A DNA stretch of 64,000 nt. It comes from Nakamurella deserti (lineage in GTDB: Bacteria > Actinomycetota > Actinomycetes > Mycobacteriales > Nakamurellaceae). Position 1 is the first letter of the stretch, and every line of letters begins with the position of its first letter. Positions 27,251 through 35,235 of this stretch are shown here, piece after piece. The stretch is taken from positions 2,852,001-2,916,000 of the forward strand of contig NZ_QCXS01000002.1 of the NCBI RefSeq assembly GCF_003260015.1. The letters run 5' to 3'. Made by a program: the position numbers and the translations under genes. The notes under the pieces are model-generated. The model made no database searches. It was not told the DNA's origin and worked only from the letters and a program-made list of their open reading frames with translations.

Positions 27251-28000
27251 ATGTCGCTGATCACCGTCGAACGCATCAAGCTCTTCTCCACCCGCTCGCC
27301 CTACTGGTGTCTCGCGCTGGTGCCCGTGCTGGGCCTGGGCATCACGCTGCTGGTCTCCCTGGTCGACCGCGGCTCGGCGGCGTCGTTGGAGACCAGCCAG
27401 GCCTGGGTCAACTTCGCCATCTCGATCGTGATGGTGATGGCCGCGCTGTCCGTCACGACCGAGTACCGGTTCGGCACCATCCGCAGCTCGTTCCTCGCGG
27501 TGCCCTCGCGGTCGGGCCTGCTGCTGGCCAAGTGCGTGCTCCTCGCCGTCCTGTCTTTTCTCATCGTCGAAGTGACGTCCGTGGCCAGCTACCTGCTGGC
27601 CCGGGCGGTGCACGGCCCGGGCTCGACGGACGCGGCGTTCGCGTTGACGTCCTCCACCGACTACCGGGTGATCTGGGGTCCCGGGGTGATCGCGGCGGTC
27701 GCGGCGGTCCTGGCGATCGCGGTCGGCATCCTCATCCGGCAGTCCGCCGGCGCCATCGCGGTCGTGCTGCTGTGGCCGTTGCTCGTCGAGAACCTGTTCA
27801 ACCTCTTCGGCGACTTCGGCCGGGACCTGCAGCCGTGGCTGCCGTTCAGCGCGTCGACCGCGTTCTACAGCGGCGACAGTGGCTTCGGGCGGGCCGCCGA
27901 CGCGGCGCCCAACTGGTGGCAGGGCGGCCTGGTCTTCCTCGGCACCGCCGTCGTGCTGCTCATCCTGGCCCTGGCGTCGGCGAAGCGCCGCGACGCCTGA
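27251..28000 (+). CDS. ABC-2-type transporter permease
   Basis: 249 residues starting four bases after the ATPase gene, with GGAAGG before the ATG. Six hydrophobic segments are visible, at about 19-38, 55-72, 98-120, 145-170, 172-195 and 225-243, the usual ABC-2 exporter core. TTEYRFGTIRSSFLAVPSR, a conserved cytoplasmic loop of this group, lies near 72-90. It forms the membrane channel for the preceding ATPase. It converges on the next gene with a strong hairpin between. Confidence 0.88.
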   Translation: MSLITVERIKLFSTRSPYWCLALVPVLGLGITLLVSLVDRGSAASLETSQAWVNFAISIVMVMAALSVTTEYRFGTIRSSFLAVPSRSGLLLAKCVLLAVLSFLIVEVTSVASYLLARAVHGPGSTDAAFALTSSTDYRVIWGPGVIAAVAAVLAIAVGILIRQSAGAIAVVLLWPLLVENLFNLFGDFGRDLQPWLPFSASTAFYSGDSGFGRAADAAPNWWQGGLVFLGTAVVLLILALASAKRRDA

Positions 28001-28015
28001 GTCGGACACCGCCGC

Positions 28016-28052
28016 GATGCCCGCCCCCGGAATCCTCCGGGCGGCGGGCATC
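28016..28052. terminator. 16-bp hairpin between convergent genes
   Basis: GATGCCCGCC (28016-28025) and CCCGGA (28026-28031) pair with TCCGGG (28036-28041) and GGCGGGCATC (28043-28052), with a single bulged C. It sits between the ABC permease stop (+) and the aldehyde dehydrogenase stop (-), so it can serve both strands. Confidence 0.65.
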
Positions 28053-28069
28053 GTCGTGCCGGGACCCGA

Positions 28070-29578
28070 TCAGACCGGCAGCGTCAGCACGCCGTCGATC
28101 CGGCGCGGGATCCCCGCGTCCGCGTCGCGCAGCTCCCGCGGCAGCGCCGCCTCCGGGGCGTTCTGCCAGGCCAGCGGGCGCAGCCAGCGGCGCACCGCGG
28201 TCACGCCCACCGACGTGTGCTGGGAGTTGGTGGCCGGCCAGGGGCCGCCGTGCTGCTGGGCCCAGGAGACGCGCACCCCGGTCGGGTAGCCGTTGTGGAC
28301 CAGCCGGCCCGCGAAAGGCGCCAGCGCCTCGAAGAGGTCGGCCACCACGTCGGTCTCGGTGGGCTCACCGTGGACCGTGGCGGTCAACGACCGCGGGATC
28401 CGGCCCACCGCCGCGGTGACCTCGCCGAGGTCGGCGTACCGCGCGACGACCAGCAACGGCCCGAAGCACTCCTCCGCCACCTCGGCGGTCATCGCCACGG
28501 CCGTGGTCTCCAGGAGCGTCGGCGGCACCGTGAACCCGCCGTCCGCCGCCGGTTCCGCGGCGCGGGCGAGCGGCTCGGCGCCGGCTCCGCGCAGACGGTC
28601 GGCGATGTCGTCGAAGGACGAGCGGATCCGGGCGTTCAGCAGGATGCCGGGATCCGCCGCGGTGGTACGGGTCGCGAGCTCGGCGACCAGCGCGTCACCC
28701 GCCTCACCGTCGGGCACGAACGCGATCCCCGGCTTCGTGCACAGCTGGCCGGCCGAGCCGGTGTAGGAGGTGAAGAGGCCGGCGGCGATCTCGGCGGGCC
28801 GGGCCGCGGCGGCCCCCGGGGTGACGATCAGCGGGTTGATGCTCGAGAGCTCGCCGAAGAACGGGATGGGCTCGTCCCGGGTGCCGATCGCCGCCTGCAG
28901 CGCCTCCGCCGCACCGAGGGATCCGGTGAAGCCGACGGCCCGGATCGCGGGGTGCTTCACGAGCTCGGTCCCGGCCTGCTGGCCGTACACGATGCCGACG
29001 GTGCCCGCCGGGGCGCCGGCGGTCCGGCACGCCGCCGCGAGCGTCTCGAAGGACAACTGCGACGTGCGCGGGTGCGACCCGTGGGCCTTGGCGACCACCG
29101 GGCAACCGGCCGCGATGGCCGACGCGACGTCCCCACCGAGCACCGAGAACGCGAACGGGAAGTTGCTGGACCCGAACACGGCGACCGGCCCGATCGGCAC
29201 CAGCATCCGCCGCACGTCGGGCTGCGGGCCGAGCGGGGTGTCCGCGGCGTGGTCGATGGCCGCCTCGACGTACGAGCCCTCACGGACGGCGGCGGCGAAG
29301 AGCCGGAACTGGAAGGCGCTCCGGCTGAGCTCGCCGTTCAGCCGGACCGGTCCGAGACCGGTCTCGGCGTCCGCAACCGCGACGAGTTCGGTCCGGGCGC
29401 GTTCGACGGCGGTGCCCATCGCGTCCAGCAGGTCGGCGCGGAACGCCCTCCCGCGCCACGAGAGTGACGCCGCCGCCGCAGCGGCGGCCTCGGCGATGAC
29501 GGACACCGACGCCGTCGGGGTCGGCTCGATCGTCGTGGCAGCGCTGACACCGGAGCGCGGATCGGTGGTGGTCAACAT
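28070..29578 (-). CDS. 2-oxoglutarate semialdehyde (2,5-dioxovalerate) dehydrogenase
   Basis: 502 residues; AGGAG seven bases before the ATG. It is an aldehyde dehydrogenase of the KGSADH group: SSNFPFAFSVLGGD, VVAKAHGSHP, GFTGSLGAAEAL, catalytic Glu in FFGELSSINP and catalytic Cys in GSAGQLCTKPG. These motifs separate it from betaine or succinate semialdehyde dehydrogenases. It oxidises 2-oxoglutarate semialdehyde to 2-oxoglutarate, the last step of non-phosphorylating pentose or sugar-acid pathways. The partner FAH-type dehydratase is encoded two genes upstream in the same run. The third near-copy of the LacI-type palindrome (29536-29549) lies within its first 15 codons. Confidence 0.88.
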   Translation of the reverse strand: MLTTTDPRSGVSAATTIEPTPTASVSVIAEAAAAAAASLSWRGRAFRADLLDAMGTAVERARTELVAVADAETGLGPVRLNGELSRSAFQFRLFAAAVREGSYVEAAIDHAADTPLGPQPDVRRMLVPIGPVAVFGSSNFPFAFSVLGGDVASAIAAGCPVVAKAHGSHPRTSQLSFETLAAACRTAGAPAGTVGIVYGQQAGTELVKHPAIRAVGFTGSLGAAEALQAAIGTRDEPIPFFGELSSINPLIVTPGAAAARPAEIAAGLFTSYTGSAGQLCTKPGIAFVPDGEAGDALVAELATRTTAADPGILLNARIRSSFDDIADRLRGAGAEPLARAAEPAADGGFTVPPTLLETTAVAMTAEVAEECFGPLLVVARYADLGEVTAAVGRIPRSLTATVHGEPTETDVVADLFEALAPFAGRLVHNGYPTGVRVSWAQQHGGPWPATNSQHTSVGVTAVRRWLRPLAWQNAPEAALPRELRDADAGIPRRIDGVLTLPV

Positions 29579-29618
29579 GGTGGTCTCCTGACAGGGGGGG
29601 CGCGCGGGGGCGCGGGGT

Positions 29619-30713
29619 TCACGCGCTCTCGCGCGCGACGATCGAGAAGTCGAGGTCGACGATGCTCACGTCGGAGGTCCGTCCGGACATCCGGTCGAGC
29701 AGGACGGTGCCGGCCACGGTGCCGATCCGCCGGTTGGGCACCGAGACCGTGGTGAGGGTGGGCAGCAGGTGACGGGCCAGCTCGAAGTCACCGAAGCCGG
29801 TGACCGCGAGGTCGTCGGGGATCCGGATGCCCCGGCGGGCGGCCTCCAGGATGGCGCCGGCGGCGAAGACGTCGCTGGCGAACAACAGCACGTCGGTCTC
29901 CGGGTGCAGTGACCGGGTCATGTGCAGCAACAGCCGCCCGGTGTCCAGGTCCACTTTCTGGGTCCCGGAGTCGACCACCCGGACGGGCTCGCCGGGGAAC
30001 AGCTCGGGAACCGCCTCGATGAACGCGTCCCGGCGGCGGGCCGCGCGGAAGTCGCCGGTCTGCAGCGACCCGGCGAAGGTGGGATGGCGGTAGCCGCGGT
30101 CGGCGGCGTACTGGACCACGGCCCGGGCGGCGTCGCGGTTGGAGAAGCCGACCACGGAGTCGATGGGCGTCTCGCTCATCTCCCAGGTCTCCACCGTGGG
30201 CACCCGCGACTCCTGGAGCATCCGGGTCGTCCGGTCGGTGTGGGTGGTGCCGACGATGAAGAAGCCGTCCGGCCGCCGGCCCAGGAACGCCCGGACGAGG
30301 TCCTCCTCGTGGTCGGGCCGGTATCCGGTGGAGCCGATGAACAGGTGGTAGCCCGACGGCGCGAGCACCTCCTCCAGGCCGTGCAGCGCGTCGGCGAACA
30401 CGCTGGCCGAGACGTCGGGGACGATGGCCGCCACGGTCATGCTGCGGTTGGACGCCAGGTTGGAAGCGGCCAGGTTCGGGACGTAGCCGGTGGCGATGAT
30501 GGACCGCCGCACCCGCTCCAGGGTGTGCACCGAGACCTGCTCGGGGGCGCGGATGGACCGGGACACCGTCTGCGGGGACACCTGCGCGTGCCGGGCGACG
30601 TCGTCGAGGGTGACGACGTGGGTGGAGCGCCGGGTGGGTCGGGAGGCGTCGACCGGCTCGTCGGTCGCCGCCGGCCCGGGGGCGGTCACCGGACCGGTCA
30701 CCGCAGCGGTCAC
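29619..30713 (-). CDS. LacI-family transcriptional regulator of the 28-44 kb cluster
   Basis: 364 residues from the GTG at 30713, which overlaps the stop of the FAH-type gene (GTGA). After a low-complexity N-terminus of about 30 residues comes the LacI helix-turn-helix: VTLDDVARHAQVSPQTVSRS, then a hinge helix with PNLAASNLASNRS. The periplasmic-binding-like effector domain follows (VAAIVPDVSASVFADALHGL; VTGFGDFELARHLLPTLTTV). LacI proteins bind symmetric operators centred on CG and are released by a sugar or its derivative. Two sites with the core TGGCAGCGCTGCCA in this cluster fit. The gene lies inside the operon it probably controls, a self-regulated arrangement. Confidence 0.92.
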   Translation of the reverse strand: MTAAVTGPVTAPGPAATDEPVDASRPTRRSTHVVTLDDVARHAQVSPQTVSRSIRAPEQVSVHTLERVRRSIIATGYVPNLAASNLASNRSMTVAAIVPDVSASVFADALHGLEEVLAPSGYHLFIGSTGYRPDHEEDLVRAFLGRRPDGFFIVGTTHTDRTTRMLQESRVPTVETWEMSETPIDSVVGFSNRDAARAVVQYAADRGYRHPTFAGSLQTGDFRAARRRDAFIEAVPELFPGEPVRVVDSGTQKVDLDTGRLLLHMTRSLHPETDVLLFASDVFAAGAILEAARRGIRIPDDLAVTGFGDFELARHLLPTLTTVSVPNRRIGTVAGTVLLDRMSGRTSDVSIVDLDFSIVARESA

Positions 30714-31906
30714 AGCAGGCTTCGCGCGGCGAGGTTGCGCATCAGGGACCCGATCCCGAACTCCCACGGGTCACACTCCTCGCTGGCCTGGACCTGGTTG
30801 ACCAGCGTACCCAGCTCGGCCGACGAGATGGCGACCACGTCGCCCTGCCGGTGGGTGAACCCGCGTCCGGGCTCGGCACGGTCGTCCACCGGCGCGAACA
30901 TGGTTCCCAGCATCAGGATCGCGCCGTCGGGGTACTGGTGGTGGCGTCCCATCAACTGGGCGACCAGGTCGGCGGGGTCGCGGCTGATCTGCGACATCCT
31001 GCTGGTGCCCCGGACCCGGAACCCGTCGACGCCGAGGATGTCCAGGGACACCACCATCGAGCGCACCGTGTCCAGGTCGAAGGTCGCGTCGAAGAGGCGG
31101 ATGAACGGCCCGATGGCACACGAGGCGTTGTTGTCCTTGGCCTTGCCCAGCAACAGCGCGGAGCGCCCCTCGATGTCGCGCAGGTTCACGTCGTTGCCCA
31201 GGGCCGCACCGCGGATGCGCCCGCGTGAGTCCACGACGAGGACGACCTCGGGTTCGGGGTTGTTCCAGCTCGACGTGGACAGCACCCCGACCGCGGTGGC
31301 CGTGCCGACGGCCGCCATCACCGGCGCCTTGGTGAAGATCTCGGCGTCGACGCCGATCCCCACCTCCAGGTACTGACTCCACAGGCCCTCGGCCACGAGA
31401 TACTGCTTCAGCGACTGGGCCTCCGCCGACCCCGGGGTGAGATCACCGAGCTCGACACCGATCTCGGACAGGATCTGATCACGCATGGCGGCGGCGGCGT
31501 CCGGGTCGCCGTGCACCCGCTCCTCGATGACCCGCTCGATCATCGACACCGCGAAGGTGACCCCGGCGGCCTTCACCGCCTGCAGGTCGATGGGCGCCAG
31601 CAGCCACGGCCGCTCCGGGTTCCGGCCGGCGGGCGGGGTGTTGGCCAGCAGCTCCGCCAGCGAGCCGATCCGCTCCCCCGCCGCGCCGCGGGCCGCTGCG
31701 GCGGGGTCGTCGGTCTCCATCAGGTCGCGGACCGTCGCGAACGAGGCTGCCAGGTCGAACACCCCGTCCGCCCGGATCAGCACCGGTGACGGGCCACCGT
31801 GCTCGGGTCGCCAGACCCGGCCGACGAGGGTGCCCGCGCAGCCGTCGTCGGGCAGGGTGGTCGGGATGTCGGGGGCGAGAACCGGTCGGTCGGTGGTGGT
31901 CGTCAT
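30710..31906 (-). CDS. FAH-family sugar-acid dehydratase, XylX-like
   Basis: 398 residues; ATG at 31906 with GAGGAG nine bases upstream, preferred over an in-frame GTG at 31930. The C-terminal half is a fumarylacetoacetate-hydrolase fold with NNPEPEVVLVVDSRG, LGNDVNLRDIEGRSALLLGK and AKDNNASCAIGPFIRLFD. From memory this last block is typical of the group that includes Caulobacter XylX, a 2-keto-3-deoxy-xylonate dehydratase; I could not verify it by alignment. Such an enzyme forms 2-oxoglutarate semialdehyde from a 2-keto-3-deoxy-pentonate, exactly the substrate for the dehydrogenase encoded nearby. The stereochemistry of its substrate is not readable from the sequence. Confidence 0.82.
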   Translation of the reverse strand: MTTTTDRPVLAPDIPTTLPDDGCAGTLVGRVWRPEHGGPSPVLIRADGVFDLAASFATVRDLMETDDPAAAARGAAGERIGSLAELLANTPPAGRNPERPWLLAPIDLQAVKAAGVTFAVSMIERVIEERVHGDPDAAAAMRDQILSEIGVELGDLTPGSAEAQSLKQYLVAEGLWSQYLEVGIGVDAEIFTKAPVMAAVGTATAVGVLSTSSWNNPEPEVVLVVDSRGRIRGAALGNDVNLRDIEGRSALLLGKAKDNNASCAIGPFIRLFDATFDLDTVRSMVVSLDILGVDGFRVRGTSRMSQISRDPADLVAQLMGRHHQYPDGAILMLGTMFAPVDDRAEPGRGFTHRQGDVVAISSAELGTLVNQVQASEECDPWEFGIGSLMRNLAARSLL

Positions 31907-31932
31907 GGGGGCGGACTCCTCGGTGGGCACGG

Positions 31933-32733
31933 TCAGCGGCGGTGGAACGTGGCCGGACGCTTCTCGGCGAAGGCGGCGCGGCCCTCGTCGGCGTCGGCCG
32001 TGGCGAAGGTGACGGTCTGCAGGTCCCGCTCGTACCGGATGGCCTCCTCCTGCGGCAGGTTGTACGCCGCGCGGAGGTTGGCCTTGGCGGTCTCCGCGGC
32101 GATCGGCGGCCGGGAGGCGATGACGGCGGCCAGTTCCCGGGCCCGCGGCAGCAGCCGCTCCGGCGGGACGATCTCCGAGACCAGTCCCCAGGTCAGCGCG
32201 CGGGCGGCGTCGATCGGATCACCGGTCATCAGCATCACGGCCGCGTTACTGGCACCGATAGAGTGCGCCAGGAAGGTGCTCATCCCGCCGCCGCCGATCC
32301 AGCCGAGCTTGATCTCGGGGGCGGCGAAGGACGCCGTCTCGGAGGCGATCCGGATGTCGCAGGTCATCGCGGTCTCGAGGCCGCCGCCGAAGGCGTAGCC
32401 GTTGACCGCGGCGATCAGCGGCTTGCGCAGCCGGCGCAGGGCGTCGCAGTAGTCCTCGCGGTTGCGGAACTGCCAGGGCGTGGCGTACTTGTCCAGCGTC
32501 CGGATGTCCGACCCGGCGCAGAACGCCCGGTCGCCGGCCCCGGTCAGGATGACCGCGCGGACGTCGTCGTGGTCGTTGGCCCAGGTCATCGCGACGACCA
32601 GCGCGTCGGACATCTCCTGGGTCACCGAGTTCAGCTTGCGCGGCCGGTCGATCGTCACCACGGCCACCAGACCGTGGAGTTCCAGCCGGATCTCGTCGGT
32701 GCCGAGATCCGGGAGCGCGGGGTCAGTCGTCAT
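31933..32733 (-). CDS. Enoyl-CoA hydratase/isomerase family protein
   Basis: 266 residues. Crotonase fold: the oxyanion segments CAGSDIRTLDKY and GGGLE, and both acidic residues of true hydratases, the Glu in GGGLETAMTCDIRIA and the Glu in APEIKLGW. The loop after it, IGGGGMSTFLAHSIG, is unusual compared with the common PGAGGTQRL form. It should hydrate or isomerise a 2-enoyl-CoA, yet it lies among sugar-acid genes. It starts one base after the stop of the solute-binding-like gene, so it belongs to the same three-gene module with the CoA-transferase. Confidence 0.87.
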   Translation of the reverse strand: MTTDPALPDLGTDEIRLELHGLVAVVTIDRPRKLNSVTQEMSDALVVAMTWANDHDDVRAVILTGAGDRAFCAGSDIRTLDKYATPWQFRNREDYCDALRRLRKPLIAAVNGYAFGGGLETAMTCDIRIASETASFAAPEIKLGWIGGGGMSTFLAHSIGASNAAVMLMTGDPIDAARALTWGLVSEIVPPERLLPRARELAAVIASRPPIAAETAKANLRAAYNLPQEEAIRYERDLQTVTFATADADEGRAAFAEKRPATFHRR

Positions 32734-32734
32734 G

Positions 32735-33859
32735 TCAGACCTTCTCGGGGAGGGTGCGGGCGAGGCTGTGCCGGTACCGGTCGCGCAGTGCGGCCAACCC
32801 GGCCCGCGGCGGGGTGGTGCCGTCGACGATGTCGCGGACGACCGCCGACGCCTCCGTCTGGAAGCGGATGAACCCCGCGTGCCGGGGGCGGACCCAGGCG
32901 TCGGAGACGGTCGCCAGGGTTGCGCGGTAGAACCCCGCGGCGGATTCGTCGAGGTCGGGATCGAGCCACGCGAGGCGGGCGCTCGGCTGGCCGTCGTGCT
33001 GTGGGATGAACCGGGTCTGGGCGAGATCACCCATCAGCCACTCGATGTGGCGCACCAGCTCGGGAGTGACCACCGCCCGGCGGGACAGCGCGAGCCCCGT
33101 ACCACCCAGGGTGGACCCGTGCCGGCCACCGGCCGTGGCGACCGGCGCGTCGCTGAACCGGACGTCGGCCGAACTGTAGGTGACGTAGCCGTAGACCAAC
33201 GGGCAGTAGGCGATGTCGGTGGTGCTGCGCAGCCGTTCGAGCAGGGCGATGGGGTTGGCGACGGCGGTCCCGGCGGGCGCCCGCCGGGCGAGCTCCGACA
33301 TCAGGTCCAGCACCGTCAGGGCGACCTCGTCGGAGACGAGATCGTCTCCGTCGCAGGGCTCGTCGTGGGCCGCACAGATCGAGGCGAAGGTCAGGTAGGC
33401 GTGCGGGCCGGCCAGCGACAGGGCCACCGGCACCTCCGCCGAGAGCGCCCGGACCTCCTCCCAGGTGTGCGGCGGCGCAGCCAGCAGCGCCGTCCGGCTC
33501 ACCGCGACCTGGGTCGCGGCGTCCAGCGGCACCGCCCACTGCGCCCCGGCCACCGCATAGGACGCGAACGACGGCCCGACGGCGGCCGACCGCCACCGGG
33601 CCAGCACCGCCGGATCGACCACGGTGTCCAGGGCGATCAACGAACCGTGCTCCAGCGCCTCCCCGAGATGCGGGTGATCGAGCACGATGAGGTCGTGATC
33701 GCGGGCCAGCTCGTCGATCGGGAACGACTCGAAGTGCTCGAGACTGTGCGCCTTCCAGACGATGTCGAGGCCGGAACCGGCGGCACGCTCGCGGTCGGCG
33801 GCGGCGACCAGGGCGTTGCGCCCCCGCGGGTGGTCCCAGGTGATGCCCGCGTACCTCAC
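32735..33859 (-). CDS. Solute-binding-protein-like protein without signal peptide
   Basis: 374 residues from the GTG at 33859, overlapping the CoA-transferase stop by four bases. The chain starts RYAGITWDHPRGRNAL, with no charged-hydrophobic signal sequence, lipobox or membrane helix, so it should be cytoplasmic. The rest resembles family 1 extracellular solute-binding proteins: an early IVWKAHSLEHFES strand-helix, HDLIVLDHPHLGEAL, then WAVPLDAATQVAVSRTALL and a TWEEVRAL helix. I recall such proteins beside CaiB/BaiF genes in other bacteria but cannot verify it. It may sense or deliver a cytoplasmic ligand, or have become an enzyme. Its function is unknown. Confidence 0.72.
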   Translation of the reverse strand: MRYAGITWDHPRGRNALVAAADRERAAGSGLDIVWKAHSLEHFESFPIDELARDHDLIVLDHPHLGEALEHGSLIALDTVVDPAVLARWRSAAVGPSFASYAVAGAQWAVPLDAATQVAVSRTALLAAPPHTWEEVRALSAEVPVALSLAGPHAYLTFASICAAHDEPCDGDDLVSDEVALTVLDLMSELARRAPAGTAVANPIALLERLRSTTDIAYCPLVYGYVTYSSADVRFSDAPVATAGGRHGSTLGGTGLALSRRAVVTPELVRHIEWLMGDLAQTRFIPQHDGQPSARLAWLDPDLDESAAGFYRATLATVSDAWVRPRHAGFIRFQTEASAVVRDIVDGTTPPRAGLAALRDRYRHSLARTLPEKV

Positions 33860-35148
33860 GCGGGCCCGCCCTGGCCGGCCGGGGCGACGCCGGCGGCCGG
33901 CATCGTGTCGGGCGTGGCCTCGGCGGCCGCCGGTTCCGCGGCGACCACCCCGCCGTCGACCAGCTGCTCGATGCGCTCCGGGGCCACCCCGAGCTCGGTG
34001 AGGATCTCCCGGGTGTGCTCGCCGGCCAACGGTGCGCCGCGGTCGATGCGCGGCGGGGTGACCGACATCCCGTACGGGAACCCGGGGGTCCGGATCCGGC
34101 CCTCGGTGGGGTGGTCGTACTCGATGAACGTACCGTTGTGGACGATCTGCGGATCGTCGACGAGGTCCTGGTAGTCGTACACCGGACCGGCCCAGATGCC
34201 GACCGCGTCGAACGCCTCCAGCCACTCCGCGGTGGCCCGTTCGACCAGCCGGGCGGCGGTCCGCTCGTAGATCTCGTCGCGGTGGGTCCAGCTGTCCACC
34301 TCGGTGTCCATCGACAGGAACGAGTCCTCACCGATGACCTTGCCGAGCAGCGGGAGCTCGGGCATCGCCAGCGCGAGAAAGCCGTCGGAGGTGGCGAAAG
34401 CGCCGTAGGGGGCGCGGATGTAGACGTGGGCGTGCGGCTGCTGCCCACGGGTCTGCGCCACCTGGCCGACGGTGAACACCGACAGCTCCTGCATCTGCAG
34501 CGTGGTGATGGCGTCCAGCATGTTGACCGTGACGAGCTGGCCCTGGCCGGTGCGCTCGCGGTGGAACAGGGCGGCGAGCACCCCCTCAAACGCCGTGGAG
34601 GCGGTGACGGCGTCCACGAGGTACTGCCCGGCCGGCTGCGGCGGCGTCCCGTGGCTGCCCGCGGAGAGCATCGCACCGCTCATCGCCTGCAGCAGCAGGT
34701 CCTGCCCCGGACGGTTGCGGTACGGGCCGTCCTCGCCGTAGCCGGACATGCTGACGTAGACCAGGCCCGGATTGATCGCCCGCAGCGTCTCGTAGTCGAC
34801 CCCGAGCCGACCCGCCACTCCGGGGCGGTAGTTCTGCAGGAAGACGTCGCTGGTGGCGACGAGGTCGTACAGGATCGACCGCCCCTCGTCGCTCTTCAGG
34901 TCGACCGCGATGGACCGCTTGTTCCGGTTCAGCGACAGGAACGACACGTTGATCCGGTTACCGGTGGCACCACCGGCCGCGGCGTGCCGCTGCCACTCGC
35001 CGGTGATGGGCTCGACCTTGATCACGTCGGCGCCGAGGTCGCCCAACCGCTGTGCGGCGAACGGCCCGGCCATCGCGATCGAGCAGTCGAGCACGCGGAC
35101 GCCCGACAGGACCTCCGGGGCGGCGGTCGGTGCGGCAGGTTCAGTCAT
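33856..35148 (-). CDS. CaiB/BaiF family CoA-transferase
   Basis: 430 residues. Class III CoA-transferase: the N-terminal LSGVRVLDCSIAMAGPFAAQRLGDLGADVIKVE, here in two parts, is the hallmark, followed by NRNKRSIAVDLKS and the likely catalytic Asp in GQYLVDAVTAS. The C-terminus carries an extra Ala/Pro tail of about 35 residues. It moves CoA between carboxylic acids through a glutamyl/aspartyl-CoA style intermediate. It heads the operon with the solute-binding-like and hydratase genes, directly after a perfect palindrome at 35179-35200. The natural acyl donor and acceptor are unknown. Confidence 0.9.
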   Translation of the reverse strand: MTEPAAPTAAPEVLSGVRVLDCSIAMAGPFAAQRLGDLGADVIKVEPITGEWQRHAAAGGATGNRINVSFLSLNRNKRSIAVDLKSDEGRSILYDLVATSDVFLQNYRPGVAGRLGVDYETLRAINPGLVYVSMSGYGEDGPYRNRPGQDLLLQAMSGAMLSAGSHGTPPQPAGQYLVDAVTASTAFEGVLAALFHRERTGQGQLVTVNMLDAITTLQMQELSVFTVGQVAQTRGQQPHAHVYIRAPYGAFATSDGFLALAMPELPLLGKVIGEDSFLSMDTEVDSWTHRDEIYERTAARLVERATAEWLEAFDAVGIWAGPVYDYQDLVDDPQIVHNGTFIEYDHPTEGRIRTPGFPYGMSVTPPRIDRGAPLAGEHTREILTELGVAPERIEQLVDGGVVAAEPAAAEATPDTMPAAGVAPAGQGGPA

Positions 35149-35178
35149 CTGATGTCCGTTCGGAGCAGGTGTTCGGAA

Positions 35179-35200
35179 GCGATGGCAGCGCTGCCATCGC
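35179..35200. promoter_or_regulatory. Perfect 22-base palindrome, probable LacI-type operator
   Basis: A perfect inverted repeat of 22 bases with the core TGGCAGCGCTGCCA, flanked symmetrically by GCGA and TCGC. It lies 31 bases upstream of the CoA-transferase gene. The same 14-base core recurs at 39365-39378. Even-length symmetry with a central CG is characteristic of LacI-family operators, and a LacI gene is in the same cluster. Confidence 0.75.
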
Positions 35201-35235
35201 GGTAGCAGCGCAGGGGCGGAGGTCCGCCGGGTCGG

